Assembly (NCBI GenBank): GCA_965224095.1
Contig: OZ245039.1
Span: 3,658,001-3,722,000, forward strand
Origin: JBPEWY01 sp965224095
GTDB taxonomy: Bacteria; Bacteroidota; Bacteroidia; Flavobacteriales; Flavobacteriaceae
Direction: 5' to 3'
DNA length: 64,000 nucleotides
Shown: positions 1 through 7,625 of the stretch, piece by piece
Numbering within the stretch: position 1 is the first letter of the stretch
How the letters are laid out: the number at the start of each line of letters is the position of its first letter
Translations under genes and position numbers: made by a program
Notes under the pieces: generated by a model
Told to the model about the DNA's origin: nothing
The model's database searches: none
What the model saw: only the letters and a program-made list of their open reading frames with translations

Positions 1-2172
1 AACGTTGTTATTATCTGTACCGTAGAGAATATGGACCCGATGGGAATCCACACAGGAGATTCCATTACCGTGGCACCCGCTATGACACTGTCTGACAGAA
101 CCTTTCAGCGTATGAGAGACATGGCTATTAAGATGATGCGAAGCATTGGTGATTTTGTGGGAGGATGCAATGTACAATTTGCCGTGAGTCCGGATGAAAA
201 AGAAGATATTATCGCTATAGAAATTAATCCCAGAGTATCTCGTTCCTCGGCTTTGGCTTCAAAAGCAACGGGGTATCCTATTGCAAAAATAGCGGCAAAA
301 CTGGCAATAGGGTATTCTTTGGATGAATTAAGCAATCAGATAACCAAATCGACATCTGCTCTTTTTGAGCCAACCTTAGACTATGTAATCGTAAAAATAC
401 CACGTTGGAATTTTGATAAATTTGAAGGCTCCGAAAGAACACTCGGATTGCAAATGAAGTCGGTTGGTGAGGTGATGGGAATCGGCAGATCGTTCCAGGA
501 GGCCCTGCACAAAGCCACACAGTCTTTGGAGATTAAACGAAACGGACTGGGGGCAGATGGAAAAGGATATAAAAATTACGAGAAAATTATCGATAAACTG
601 GCGAACCCCAGCTGGGATCGGGTTTTTGTAATTTACGATGCTATTCAAATAGGAATACCATTAAGCCGTATTCGTGAAATTACCAAGATAGATATGTGGT
701 TCTTAAAACAATATGAAGAATTACATCATCTGGAAAGGGAAATTGAAAAATATACGATTGAATCGCTCCCAAAAGACCTGCTGTTGGAAGCTAAGCAAAA
801 AGGTTTTGCAGACAGGCAAATAGCGCATATGCTGGGATGTTGGGAAAGCGAAGTTTACAAGAAAAGAGAAATCCTGGGTGTCAAAAGAGTATATAAGCTG
901 GTAGACACCTGTGCAGCTGAGTTCAAAGCACAAACACCTTACTATTATTCTACGTTTGAGGATGAAGTGGAAACTGCTTCGGGAGTGAGATTTTCGGATA
1001 ATGAAAGTGAAGTTTCAGATAGAAAAAAGATTGTAGTACTGGGCTCCGGGCCCAACCGTATCGGTCAGGGAATAGAATTTGATTATTGCTGTGTTCACGG
1101 AGTGCTCGCTGCTGCCGAATGCGGGTACGAAACCATTATGATAAACTGTAACCCGGAAACGGTTTCAACTGATTTTGATACCGCTGACAAACTGTATTTT
1201 GAGCCGGTATTCTGGGAGCATATTTACGATATTATCAGACATGAAAAACCGGAGGGGGTTATTGTTCAGCTCGGCGGACAAACCGCTTTAAAACTGGCAG
1301 AGAAACTCGATAAATACGGGATTGAAATTATAGGAACCAGTTTTAAATCGCTCGATCTGGCGGAAGACAGAGGAAGTTTTTCAACCCTATTAAAAGAAAA
1401 TAACATTCCATATCCTGAGTTCGGGGTGGCCGAAACCGCCGACCAGGCTTTGCAACTAGCCGATAAGCTGGACTTTCCTATTTTGGTAAGGCCCTCGTAT
1501 GTACTTGGTGGACAGGGAATGAAAATAGTGATTAACAAACAGGAATTGGAAGAGCACGTAGTTGATCTGCTCAGAAAAATACCCAATAACAAATTACTGC
1601 TGGATCATTACCTGGACGGAGCTATTGAAGCAGAAGCCGATGCTATATGCGATGGAGAAAATGTATATATCATAGGGATCATGGAACATATAGAACCTTG
1701 CGGAATACATTCTGGTGACTCCAATGCTACGCTACCTCCTTTTAATTTAGGGGAATTTGTATTACAGCAAATTAAAGATCATACGCATACCATTGCTTTG
1801 GCATTGAATACCGTAGGCCTTATTAATATACAGTTTGCTATCAAAGACGATATGGTTTATATAATTGAAGCTAATCCAAGGGCGTCAAGAACGGTTCCTT
1901 TTATTGCTAAAGCGTACAAAGAACCTTATGTAAACTATGCTACCAAAGTAATGTTGAGAGAGAAGAAGCTTTCAGATTTTACATTTAATCCGCAGCTGGA
2001 TGGTTATGCCATTAAGCAACCGGTGTTTTCGTTTAATAAATTCCCGAATGTAAACAAAAAACTAGGTCCCGAAATGAAAAGTACGGGTGAGAGTATTTTG
2101 TTTATTGACAGTTTGAAAGAAGACGAGTTTTACGAATTGTACTCAAGGAGAAAGATGTATCTGAGCAAATAA
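1..2172 (+). CDS. carB: Carbamoyl-phosphate synthase large subunit (5'-truncated by window)
   Basis: Makes carbamoyl phosphate from glutamine-derived ammonia, bicarbonate and ATP, for pyrimidine and arginine synthesis in the cytosol. The frame is open from base 1, so the gene begins upstream; roughly the first 230 residues are missing. Visible parts in order are the end of the first ATP-grasp half (GIHTGDSITVAP; EINPRVSRSSALASKATG), the oligomerisation domain, and the second half starting at GSGPNRIGQGIEFDY near base 1040 and ending with EANPRASRTVPF. The protein stops soon after GPEMKSTGE with a short tail, so the C-terminal MGS-like allosteric domain of the enterobacterial enzyme is absent. 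Followed at once by an intrinsic terminator. Family identity is very secure. Confidence 0.97.
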   Translation, partial: NVVIICTVENMDPMGIHTGDSITVAPAMTLSDRTFQRMRDMAIKMMRSIGDFVGGCNVQFAVSPDEKEDIIAIEINPRVSRSSALASKATGYPIAKIAAKLAIGYSLDELSNQITKSTSALFEPTLDYVIVKIPRWNFDKFEGSERTLGLQMKSVGEVMGIGRSFQEALHKATQSLEIKRNGLGADGKGYKNYEKIIDKLANPSWDRVFVIYDAIQIGIPLSRIREITKIDMWFLKQYEELHHLEREIEKYTIESLPKDLLLEAKQKGFADRQIAHMLGCWESEVYKKREILGVKRVYKLVDTCAAEFKAQTPYYYSTFEDEVETASGVRFSDNESEVSDRKKIVVLGSGPNRIGQGIEFDYCCVHGVLAAAECGYETIMINCNPETVSTDFDTADKLYFEPVFWEHIYDIIRHEKPEGVIVQLGGQTALKLAEKLDKYGIEIIGTSFKSLDLAEDRGSFSTLLKENNIPYPEFGVAETADQALQLADKLDFPILVRPSYVLGGQGMKIVINKQELEEHVVDLLRKIPNNKLLLDHYLDGAIEAEADAICDGENVYIIGIMEHIEPCGIHSGDSNATLPPFNLGEFVLQQIKDHTHTIALALNTVGLINIQFAIKDDMVYIIEANPRASRTVPFIAKAYKEPYVNYATKVMLREKKLSDFTFNPQLDGYAIKQPVFSFNKFPNVNKKLGPEMKSTGESILFIDSLKEDEFYELYSRRKMYLSK

Positions 2173-2200
2173 AAAAAGCCGCGTTAAGCGGCTTTATTTT
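2173..2200. terminator. Bidirectional intrinsic terminator, carB / yceI-like
   Basis: Arms AAAGCCGC (2175-2182) and GCGGCTTT (2188-2195) enclose a GTTAA loop, with A-tract before and T-rich sequence after. It lies between convergent genes, and the stop codon of the minus-strand YceI-like gene (2184-2186) sits inside the loop. Confidence 0.85.
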
Positions 2201-2735
2201 TTAATAACAAGGAAACTTCTACTTCTACTTCCTGAGCGATTTTTTTAAAAACAATTTTCGGTATTTTAATATGAAAATCCGCAGGTTTTAATATAAAACT
2301 TCCGGTTAATACAATATGCCCTTCATCATTTAGGCTAAGCATAACATCCTGTGTTACACTTTGGACAACGCCGTGAATAGCAAATTTCCCATCCAGTGTA
2401 TATACCTCGGGTGTCGTCGTAAGCTCATGAATATCCAATTGCTTAAAACTCCCAATAAAATAAGCTTTGGGATACTTTTCCGACTCCATGTAGTTTTCGT
2501 TAAAGTGCTCCTGCATGAGTTTGCGTTTAAACTTAAAATCTTTGATAAGCAGCACCGCAGCAAACTCTGCTTTTTCTGTATTTATAATAGCATTGACTTT
2601 AACATTAGACGCATGTATATCCTCTAAAGGAGTAGAAGCGTTAAAACGTATTTCTCCCTCTGTGGTTTTGTATTTATGCTGAGCATGGGTATTGCCCAGG
2701 GTTAAAAAAAATGCTATAACAACTAAAAGTCGCAT
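2184..2735 (-). CDS. YceI-like periplasmic protein
   Basis: A 183-residue secreted protein with a clear N-terminal signal peptide (about 19 residues, ending THAQ). The rest reads as a YceI/lipocalin-like beta barrel: short strands such as GEIRFNAS, KYPKAYFIGSF and YTLDGKFAIHGV follow the family pattern. YceI proteins bind isoprenoid or amide lipids in the periplasm; the ligand here cannot be told. It lies 6 bases downstream of the cytochrome gene on the same strand, so the two probably share a transcript, a common pairing in flavobacteria where YceI proteins accompany electron carriers. Family call is good; precise role unknown. Confidence 0.85.
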   Translation of the reverse strand: MRLLVVIAFFLTLGNTHAQHKYKTTEGEIRFNASTPLEDIHASNVKVNAIINTEKAEFAAVLLIKDFKFKRKLMQEHFNENYMESEKYPKAYFIGSFKQLDIHELTTTPEVYTLDGKFAIHGVVQSVTQDVMLSLNDEGHIVLTGSFILKPADFHIKIPKIVFKKIAQEVEVEVSLLLKNKAA

Positions 2736-2741
2736 CCGCTC

Positions 2742-3107
2742 CTAATTTTCGGGCATTCTGTCACTAACCCAATCCTGAATAGTCTGTCTTAAAGAAGAAC
2801 TCAAAAGAGCAGCAGGAGGCATTTGTGCCACGCCGGAAACACCATTTATCCGATCAATCAGTTTTCGGTTATTTACGGCATCAACAACCTGACTGTAGGT
2901 TATTAACGAAACCGGGGCTCCATTGGTTGGCGGGTTTCCATGACATCCGGAGCAATTAGAAGCGATAATACTTTGAATGGTATTGGTATAGGTAACATCC
3001 ATTGGCGGTGGCGGTGGTGGTGGCGTTCCTGAATCGTCGCTTCCCGAGCACGAAGTCAGTAAAAACACCCCCATTACGGCAGTGTACAAAAGAGTTTTTT
3101 TCATCAT
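2742..3107 (-). CDS. c-type cytochrome lipoprotein
   Basis: A small membrane-anchored cytochrome c. From the ATG at 3104 (another ATG sits directly before it at 3107) the protein has a lipoprotein signal with LLTSC (Cys about residue 19), a seven-proline linker, then one haem-binding CSGCH motif (about residues 51-55) and a likely axial Met in AQMPPA near the end. A longer open frame reaches 3173, but the extra N-terminus does not look like a signal, so I prefer the later start. Probably exported, lipidated and used in periplasmic electron transfer; the partner is unknown. Co-transcribed with the YceI-like gene. Confidence 0.85.
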   Translation of the reverse strand: MMKKTLLYTAVMGVFLLTSCSGSDDSGTPPPPPPPMDVTYTNTIQSIIASNCSGCHGNPPTNGAPVSLITYSQVVDAVNNRKLIDRINGVSGVAQMPPAALLSSSLRQTIQDWVSDRMPEN

Positions 3108-3204
3108 AGCTTTAAAATTTTGGTTAACAGTTAAAAAAAATAGTCGTTTAATATATAATATCCTTACAATCAAATATTTTAAAAAAATGTGTCTGGCCGC
3201 TCTT

Positions 3205-3567
3205 CTAAGTTTCGGATAATTTATATAAAGAAAAGGCTGCTATTGCCATTACCAAATCTCGGACTGCTACATCCAGATAGTTTCCATCAATCAGTAAAAC
3301 CAGTGCAATTATTACGAGCCACAGTGCTACTACCAGAGCTCCTATTCGTGTTTTGGTTAAAACCAAACCTCCCGCTATAATTTCTACGATCCCTATACTA
3401 ATTAATAACGTCCCGGCCGATACCGGTAGTATTTCCTGTATACCTTCAGGTATGTATTTACCCCAATCGGTAAGCAGGTTGCTGAATTTGTCTAATCCGG
3501 CGATGATAGGAACCAGGCCAAAAGTGTATTTTAATAAGTTACGAACTTGTAATGTGTTTGCTTTCAT
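3205..3567 (-). CDS. DoxX-like four-helix membrane protein
   Basis: 120 residues with four predicted membrane helices (around residues 10-27, 48-66, 72-92 and 98-115) and few charges outside the short loops. Size and topology fit the DoxX/DoxD-like membrane family, often linked to redox or thiol stress. No catalytic motif is visible and family assignment rests on topology and fragments such as GLVPIIAGLDKF. It faces the sigma factor gene across a 109-bp region containing a perfect 18-bp palindrome, which suggests shared control. Confidence 0.65.
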   Translation of the reverse strand: MKANTLQVRNLLKYTFGLVPIIAGLDKFSNLLTDWGKYIPEGIQEILPVSAGTLLISIGIVEIIAGGLVLTKTRIGALVVALWLVIIALVLLIDGNYLDVAVRDLVMAIAAFSLYKLSET

Positions 3568-3617
3568 ATGGTTTTTTTGTTTTAATCTTGATCTTTTGAT
3601 AATTAGAAAGGAAAAAG

Positions 3618-3635
3618 GTTACAAAATTTTGTAAC
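3618..3635. promoter_or_regulatory. 18-bp perfect palindrome, candidate operator
   Basis: GTTACAAAATTTTGTAAC is perfectly self-complementary and is flanked by A-tract on the left and T-tract on the right, so the symmetry extends imperfectly to about 30 bp (3612-3641). It lies between two divergently transcribed genes (3567 minus, 3677 plus), which argues for an operator rather than a terminator. The half-site shape resembles Crp/Fnr-type sites, but no regulator is identified. Confidence 0.6.
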
Positions 3636-3676
3636 TTTTTTTCCGATTAACTATCCAAAAGGTATATTTCGAGTTT

Positions 3677-4345
3677 ATGAAAATTGTAGATTTCAAAGAT
3701 TTCAGAGAGAATAAGTTGCCGGATGAAGTAATTATTAAAAGAGTACTGGAAGGAGAAAAGGAGTTGTATGAATTACTTATGCGAAGGAATAATCAGAAAT
3801 TATATCGGGTAGTTAAAGGGTATATAAGCGATTCAGGCCTGATTGAAGATGTCATGCAGAATACGTATCTCAAGGCGTATGAAAAACTCAGCCAGTTTAA
3901 ATTCAATGCGCAATTTTCAACCTGGCTAATCCGAATTGGAATTAATGAGTCGTTAATTGAGCTAAAGCATAAAGGAAAGTACCTCTCTTTTCATGAAGAA
4001 AATAATGCTCCGCTCAAGAAACGGTTAAAACAACAGGAAAGCGTACTCTTAAATCCTGAAAAAAAAATGATCCAGCAGGAAGCGCGAATAGTCATGGAAG
4101 AAGCTATATCCAGACTAAAACCCAAATACAGGATTGTATATATTTTAAAGGAAGTAGAAGGCTTGAGTATCGCAGAAATAGCTGCCTGTTTAAACATTTC
4201 CACGGCTAATGTAAAAGTGAGATTGCACCGTTCCAAGAAAAGACTGAGAGATGTTATGTACAGCATGTCGGTTTCCAATGAGATTTTTGAATTTGGCAAT
4301 TACAAATGCGATGCCCTTGTGGAAAAAGTAATGGAACTCATCTGA
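3677..4345 (+). CDS. RNA polymerase sigma-70 family (ECF-type) factor
   Basis: 222 residues with a sigma-2 region (about 35-105; DVMQNTYLKAYEKL, FSTWLIRIGIN) and a sigma-4 helix-turn-helix (about 140-195; YILKEVEGLSIAEIA, NVKVRLHRSKKRL). It should direct polymerase to a small regulon. The next plus-strand gene, a DUF5777 barrel, starts 63 bases downstream and is probably co-transcribed. The C-terminus extends some 30 residues beyond sigma-4 and ends with a lone Cys (GNYKCDAL). No anti-sigma gene lies beside it. Start ATG is well placed, 7 bases after a TATATTTC element resembling the -7 box. Confidence 0.9.
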   Translation: MKIVDFKDFRENKLPDEVIIKRVLEGEKELYELLMRRNNQKLYRVVKGYISDSGLIEDVMQNTYLKAYEKLSQFKFNAQFSTWLIRIGINESLIELKHKGKYLSFHEENNAPLKKRLKQQESVLLNPEKKMIQQEARIVMEEAISRLKPKYRIVYILKEVEGLSIAEIAACLNISTANVKVRLHRSKKRLRDVMYSMSVSNEIFEFGNYKCDALVEKVMELI

Positions 4346-4408
4346 GCAATGGTGTAAGTAACCCTTTTATAAGCGACTTAATAAACTAACTAATCAAAAA
4401 ATAGTATC

Positions 4409-5266
4409 ATGAAACGAATTTCCCTTACGGTCCTGTTTATTTTACTACCACTATGGATCATTTCTCAGGAGGATCTCCTGGACGAAATAGATAAAAAAGA
4501 CACCTTGAATAATGTGGAAGCTGCATTTAAAGGGCTCAAAATTATAAATCTGGAATCCACAAAACTGGCATCTCATAAAGACCTGTATTTGGTGGTTTCC
4601 CATAGGTTTGGTTCGGTAAGCAACGGGTTTGATGATTTTTTTGGATTGGATAATGCTGTTACCCGATTGCATCTAATCTACGGTTTGTCCGACGGTTGGA
4701 ATATAGGGGTTTCCAGAAGTTCGTATCAAAAAACGTATGAAGTAAACACCAAATACAGACTGGTACGGCAAAGGGAAGCAGGATTTCCCTTTACACTGGT
4801 GGGTTTTAACAGTGTAGCCATTAATTCGGCATTGGAAAAAGAAGTTATTCCGGGTCTTGAATTTTCCGATCGTTTAAGTTATGTGACACAAATACTGGTA
4901 TCTAGAAAATTTAGCGAACGTTTTTCTTTTCTGATAGCTCCCACTTTTTTTTATGACAATTACCTTCCGGAATTTTCAGGAGATCAGGATAAATCGCAAT
5001 TCGCTGTAGGATTGGGGGGGCGCCTGAAAATCTCGAAAAGAATTTCCATAAATGCTGATTATGCAGCCCACTTAAACAGGGCGGGCGACAGTGTTTTTGA
5101 GGATCCGCTTTCCATAGGTGTGGATATTGAAACCGGCGGCCATGTTTTTCAATTGCATTTTACAAATGCACAGCCTTCTTTTGAAAGCGGTTTTTTAGGG
5201 CAGGCTAATGGTAGCTGGGGCGATGGAGAGTTCTTTTTCGGATTTAATTTAAGCCGTGTGTTTTAA
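4409..5266 (+). CDS. DUF5777 family outer-membrane beta-barrel protein
   Basis: 285 residues with a signal peptide (about 19 residues, ending IISQ) and alternating hydrophobic/polar strands typical of an outer-membrane barrel (HKDLYLVVSHRFG, DGWNIGVSRSS, GEFFFGFNLSRVF with terminal Phe). Matches the Bacteroidota DUF5777 pattern, whose function is unknown; these genes are often found with YceI and cytochrome genes, as here. Its TAA stop overlaps the stop of the convergent thioesterase gene. Confidence 0.8.
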   Translation: MKRISLTVLFILLPLWIISQEDLLDEIDKKDTLNNVEAAFKGLKIINLESTKLASHKDLYLVVSHRFGSVSNGFDDFFGLDNAVTRLHLIYGLSDGWNIGVSRSSYQKTYEVNTKYRLVRQREAGFPFTLVGFNSVAINSALEKEVIPGLEFSDRLSYVTQILVSRKFSERFSFLIAPTFFYDNYLPEFSGDQDKSQFAVGLGGRLKISKRISINADYAAHLNRAGDSVFEDPLSIGVDIETGGHVFQLHFTNAQPSFESGFLGQANGSWGDGEFFFGFNLSRVF

Positions 5267-5814
5267 TTGTCCAGCTCAATCTTAACATTGTATTGTTTAA
5301 GATCGTCCAGGTAGTTCGTATGGGAAAAATCCTTGCTGTCAAACTCCTGCTGCCTGGCTCTTTTGGTTTCTATTCGTTTTAAAGCTTTTAAAAAACGCTT
5401 TATTTCGGTGGTGTTGGTAACGATTAACCCGGGAACCTTTACACTGTCGCCCTGCTCATTTTTCCCAACCATTGTAAAGTATGAGGAATTACAGTGTTTG
5501 GTGTTTCCCGTTTGTATGTTTTGCGATTCGACCCTAATACCCACTACCATAGAAGTACGACCAACATAGTTTATAGAAGCCTTCATAGTGACCAGTTCTC
5601 CAACTTCAATGGGATTGAGAAAATCAACCGTATCAACTGAAGCGGTTACGCAATACACTTCGGAGTGTTTGGAGGCACAGGCAAAGGCTATTTGATCCAT
5701 CAGCGACAGAATATAACCACCGTGTATTTTACCGCTGAAATTAGAATGGGAGGGAAGCATGAGTTCCGAGATGATAACCTTGCTGGCCCTTACATTTTTG
5801 AAAAGCGCATTCAT
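5263..5814 (-). CDS. Acyl-CoA thioesterase, hotdog fold
   Basis: 183-residue cytosolic enzyme likely to hydrolyse acyl-CoA to free fatty acid and CoA. The hotdog signature is clear: HSNFSGKIHGGYILSLMDQIAFACASKH (Asn and Gly-rich turn before the long helix), then VDTVDFLNPIEVGELV and YVGRTSMVVGIRV. The single hotdog domain is followed by a charged tail (from about residue 130) with KALKRIETKRARQQ. Stop codon overlaps that of the DUF5777 gene. Substrate chain length cannot be read from the sequence. Confidence 0.9.
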   Translation of the reverse strand: MNALFKNVRASKVIISELMLPSHSNFSGKIHGGYILSLMDQIAFACASKHSEVYCVTASVDTVDFLNPIEVGELVTMKASINYVGRTSMVVGIRVESQNIQTGNTKHCNSSYFTMVGKNEQGDSVKVPGLIVTNTTEIKRFLKALKRIETKRARQQEFDSKDFSHTNYLDDLKQYNVKIELDN

Positions 5815-5828
5815 AGATGGGAAATTAA

Positions 5829-6527
5829 TTAGGAGATTTGCAGATACAATATACCAATTAAAATAGCCATACTGAAGCTCAGTAAGGTTCCAATAAGAAT
5901 ATATTCGGTAAGTTTTCGATCCTTGGCTTCGGTTAGATCGCTAAACCGGAATATCGATTTGGCGGCGATTAAAAATCCTACGCCTTCCCAGTGATCCGAA
6001 ATGATAAATATAAAAACGAGCAATCGTTCTAAGATACCAATATATTTTCCTGCGTTCTGCAGAGAATCGTTTTTTTTCAATTCGGTTTTTGGGGTATACA
6101 CGGAAATCATATTTTTTATAAAAAGAGAAGCTGGTTGTGTCAGGAATAAGATTCCGAGAACAATCATCCATTGACTCTGACTGAGTTCAAGAATCTGAAA
6201 TTTTCCTATCATAGCATACCAAATCCCAAAAATCACAGCGATATGCAGGATTTGATCGAGGAAAAAAAACAGTCTTTTATTTTTCTTTTTCTGAAGCTCT
6301 ACCTTGGCTGCATCAATCACAAAATGACTGATCCCTATGATAATAGGAATAAACCACAAACTTTTATCCCATAGCAACAGGATGGTGAGCACTACGTGAA
6401 TGGCTACGTGCAGATAGAGCTTATAGGAGTTTAATTTGTGTTTTTCCTTGTGGGTAACCCAGGAGTGTGGTTGAAGGATAAAATCGCCCAAAAAATGAGC
6501 AATAAGCAAGCGTATTAAAAGATCCAT
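5829..6527 (-). CDS. DUF3307 membrane protein
   Basis: 232 residues, about six membrane helices. The N-terminus LLIAHFLGDFILQP, followed by a conserved His-rich helix (YLHVAIHVVLT) and ISHFVIDAAK, is the DUF3307 signature; the conserved His/Asp residues inside helices hint at metal or proton handling, but function is unknown. It starts 1 base after the SatD-like gene ends, so they form a tight operon; DUF3307 and SatD genes are frequent neighbours. Confidence 0.85.
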   Translation of the reverse strand: MDLLIRLLIAHFLGDFILQPHSWVTHKEKHKLNSYKLYLHVAIHVVLTILLLWDKSLWFIPIIIGISHFVIDAAKVELQKKKNKRLFFFLDQILHIAVIFGIWYAMIGKFQILELSQSQWMIVLGILFLTQPASLFIKNMISVYTPKTELKKNDSLQNAGKYIGILERLLVFIFIISDHWEGVGFLIAAKSIFRFSDLTEAKDRKLTEYILIGTLLSFSMAILIGILYLQIS

Positions 6528-6528
6528 A

Positions 6529-7146
6529 TCAATATCCGGTTAGTGTTTTTATTTTGTTTCTGTACATGCGATCTATTTCGGTGATTTCTTCAAAATAGGC
6601 GCGTTTTTGCCGTTCGCTCACCGTATTTTGTTTAATCTGTATCATATTGCCTAACATTTCCTGAGAGGCTTTCGGATGAGCTAATCCTAAAATTACAATT
6701 TCTGCCGAATTCGGAGTCCAGTGATCCATAGCAATTAACCCCAGTTTAAAAAATAAGTTCAATTCGTAATTCAATGGAGGATATGGAGTTTCTATAGCCA
6801 GATTCACCTTGCTTTTTTTTATTTTCTCCAGCGTTCTGCCCGAGAATATAAAAGCATCTCCATTTGCTTCGGAAATAGAGGTGCCCGCATGTGTTTTTTT
6901 TCCTATACCAATAGCAATACGTACATCCAGTTTCTTAATCAGCTTGATAGCTGCCTTGATCTTTACTGCTGCAATAAAGGCCTTTTCAATATCGGGAATT
7001 TCCAATTGAAAACTATCCCCTCTATAAATCTCCCAGTTTGTGTCGGCTAAGGCCAGTTCCTGTAATACCGCTTTTAAACGTGGCATCCATAATGCCGGAG
7101 CTACTTTCCGGGAATGAACAATGTCGCCTGTAAGAATACTTGTCAT
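6529..7146 (-). CDS. SatD family protein
   Basis: 205-residue soluble protein of the SatD family, named after a streptococcal acid-tolerance operon; biochemical function unsettled. Visible: ILTGDIVHSRKV at the N-terminus, EIYRGDSFQLEI near 40-50, VRIAIGIGKK near 95, then a C-terminal helical part with an HTH-like stretch (MLGNMIQIKQNTVSERQKRA). The order GD-loop, RGDSF, R-I-G-I strand resembles a class III cyclase-like fold. First gene of the SatD-DUF3307 operon, preceded by a control region rich in inverted repeats, which suggests self-regulation. Confidence 0.85.
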   Translation of the reverse strand: MTSILTGDIVHSRKVAPALWMPRLKAVLQELALADTNWEIYRGDSFQLEIPDIEKAFIAAVKIKAAIKLIKKLDVRIAIGIGKKTHAGTSISEANGDAFIFSGRTLEKIKKSKVNLAIETPYPPLNYELNLFFKLGLIAMDHWTPNSAEIVILGLAHPKASQEMLGNMIQIKQNTVSERQKRAYFEEITEIDRMYRNKIKTLTGY

Positions 7147-7235
7147 AATACAAATATCGTTTAAAATATTGATATTTGCAAATATCGTGTAAAAAAACGA
7201 TAATTAAAATTATCTGTATACCGAACGATAAATCC
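7147..7235. promoter_or_regulatory. Palindrome-rich control region upstream of satD-like gene
   Basis: Contains a perfect 16-bp palindrome GATATTTGCAAATATC (7171-7186), a second copy of CAAATATCGT at 7151-7160 (direct repeat, 28-bp period), and TATCGT (7183-7188) paired with ACGATA (7197-7202), which recurs at 7225-7230. The repeated ATATCGT-type half-sites look like a multi-site operator. Confidence 0.6.
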
Positions 7236-7601
7236 TTATTTGCTTAAGTGGGGTGATTGTTCTTCTACTACCTGCGTAATAAAATATTTGGTATCACCCA
7301 TCCAGAAAAAGGTGGCAAAGCGCTCCATATAGCTCACTTTTACATATCTTCCCTGCAACCTCTTAAGATTTTCAATTACCTTTTTGTCTTTATCAAGTAC
7401 TGAGAATTTAAATATTTGTGCTCCAGAAATCCCCTGGCTGATCTCTCCTTCCCATGTTTTGGCAATAACACCTTTATTGCTGAATTTTATAAGTTCTCCC
7501 GAACGAAAGCCCTTGCTGTAAGGCACAAAATAAATAAAGGCGTAATACGCCAGGGAAATAACTACAATACCCAAAATAATAAGGGTCAATATTTTTTTCA
7601 T
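7236..7601 (-). CDS. Small membrane-anchored hypothetical protein
   Basis: 121 residues: one N-terminal membrane helix (about residues 3-24) followed by an extracytoplasmic domain of about 95 residues containing FRSGELIKFSNKG, TWEGEIS and GDTKYFITQVVEE. Such proteins recur across flavobacteria; similar ones may carry a 6-phosphogluconate dehydrogenase label, for which nothing in this sequence gives support. It lies 24 bases downstream of rmuC on the same strand and may be translated from that transcript. Function unknown. Confidence 0.75.
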   Translation of the reverse strand: MKKILTLIILGIVVISLAYYAFIYFVPYSKGFRSGELIKFSNKGVIAKTWEGEISQGISGAQIFKFSVLDKDKKVIENLKRLQGRYVKVSYMERFATFFWMGDTKYFITQVVEEQSPHLSK

Positions 7602-7625
7602 TTCAATTGTATTTGCTCTTGTGTA

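Noticed and set aside
2184..2186. Stop codon of the YceI-like gene in a terminator loop as a regulatory device
   Set aside because: Compact convergent genes often share a terminator; no reason to infer regulation.
7236..7601. Label 6-phosphogluconate dehydrogenase for the small membrane protein
   Set aside because: At 121 residues with one membrane helix and no NADP or substrate motif it cannot be that enzyme.
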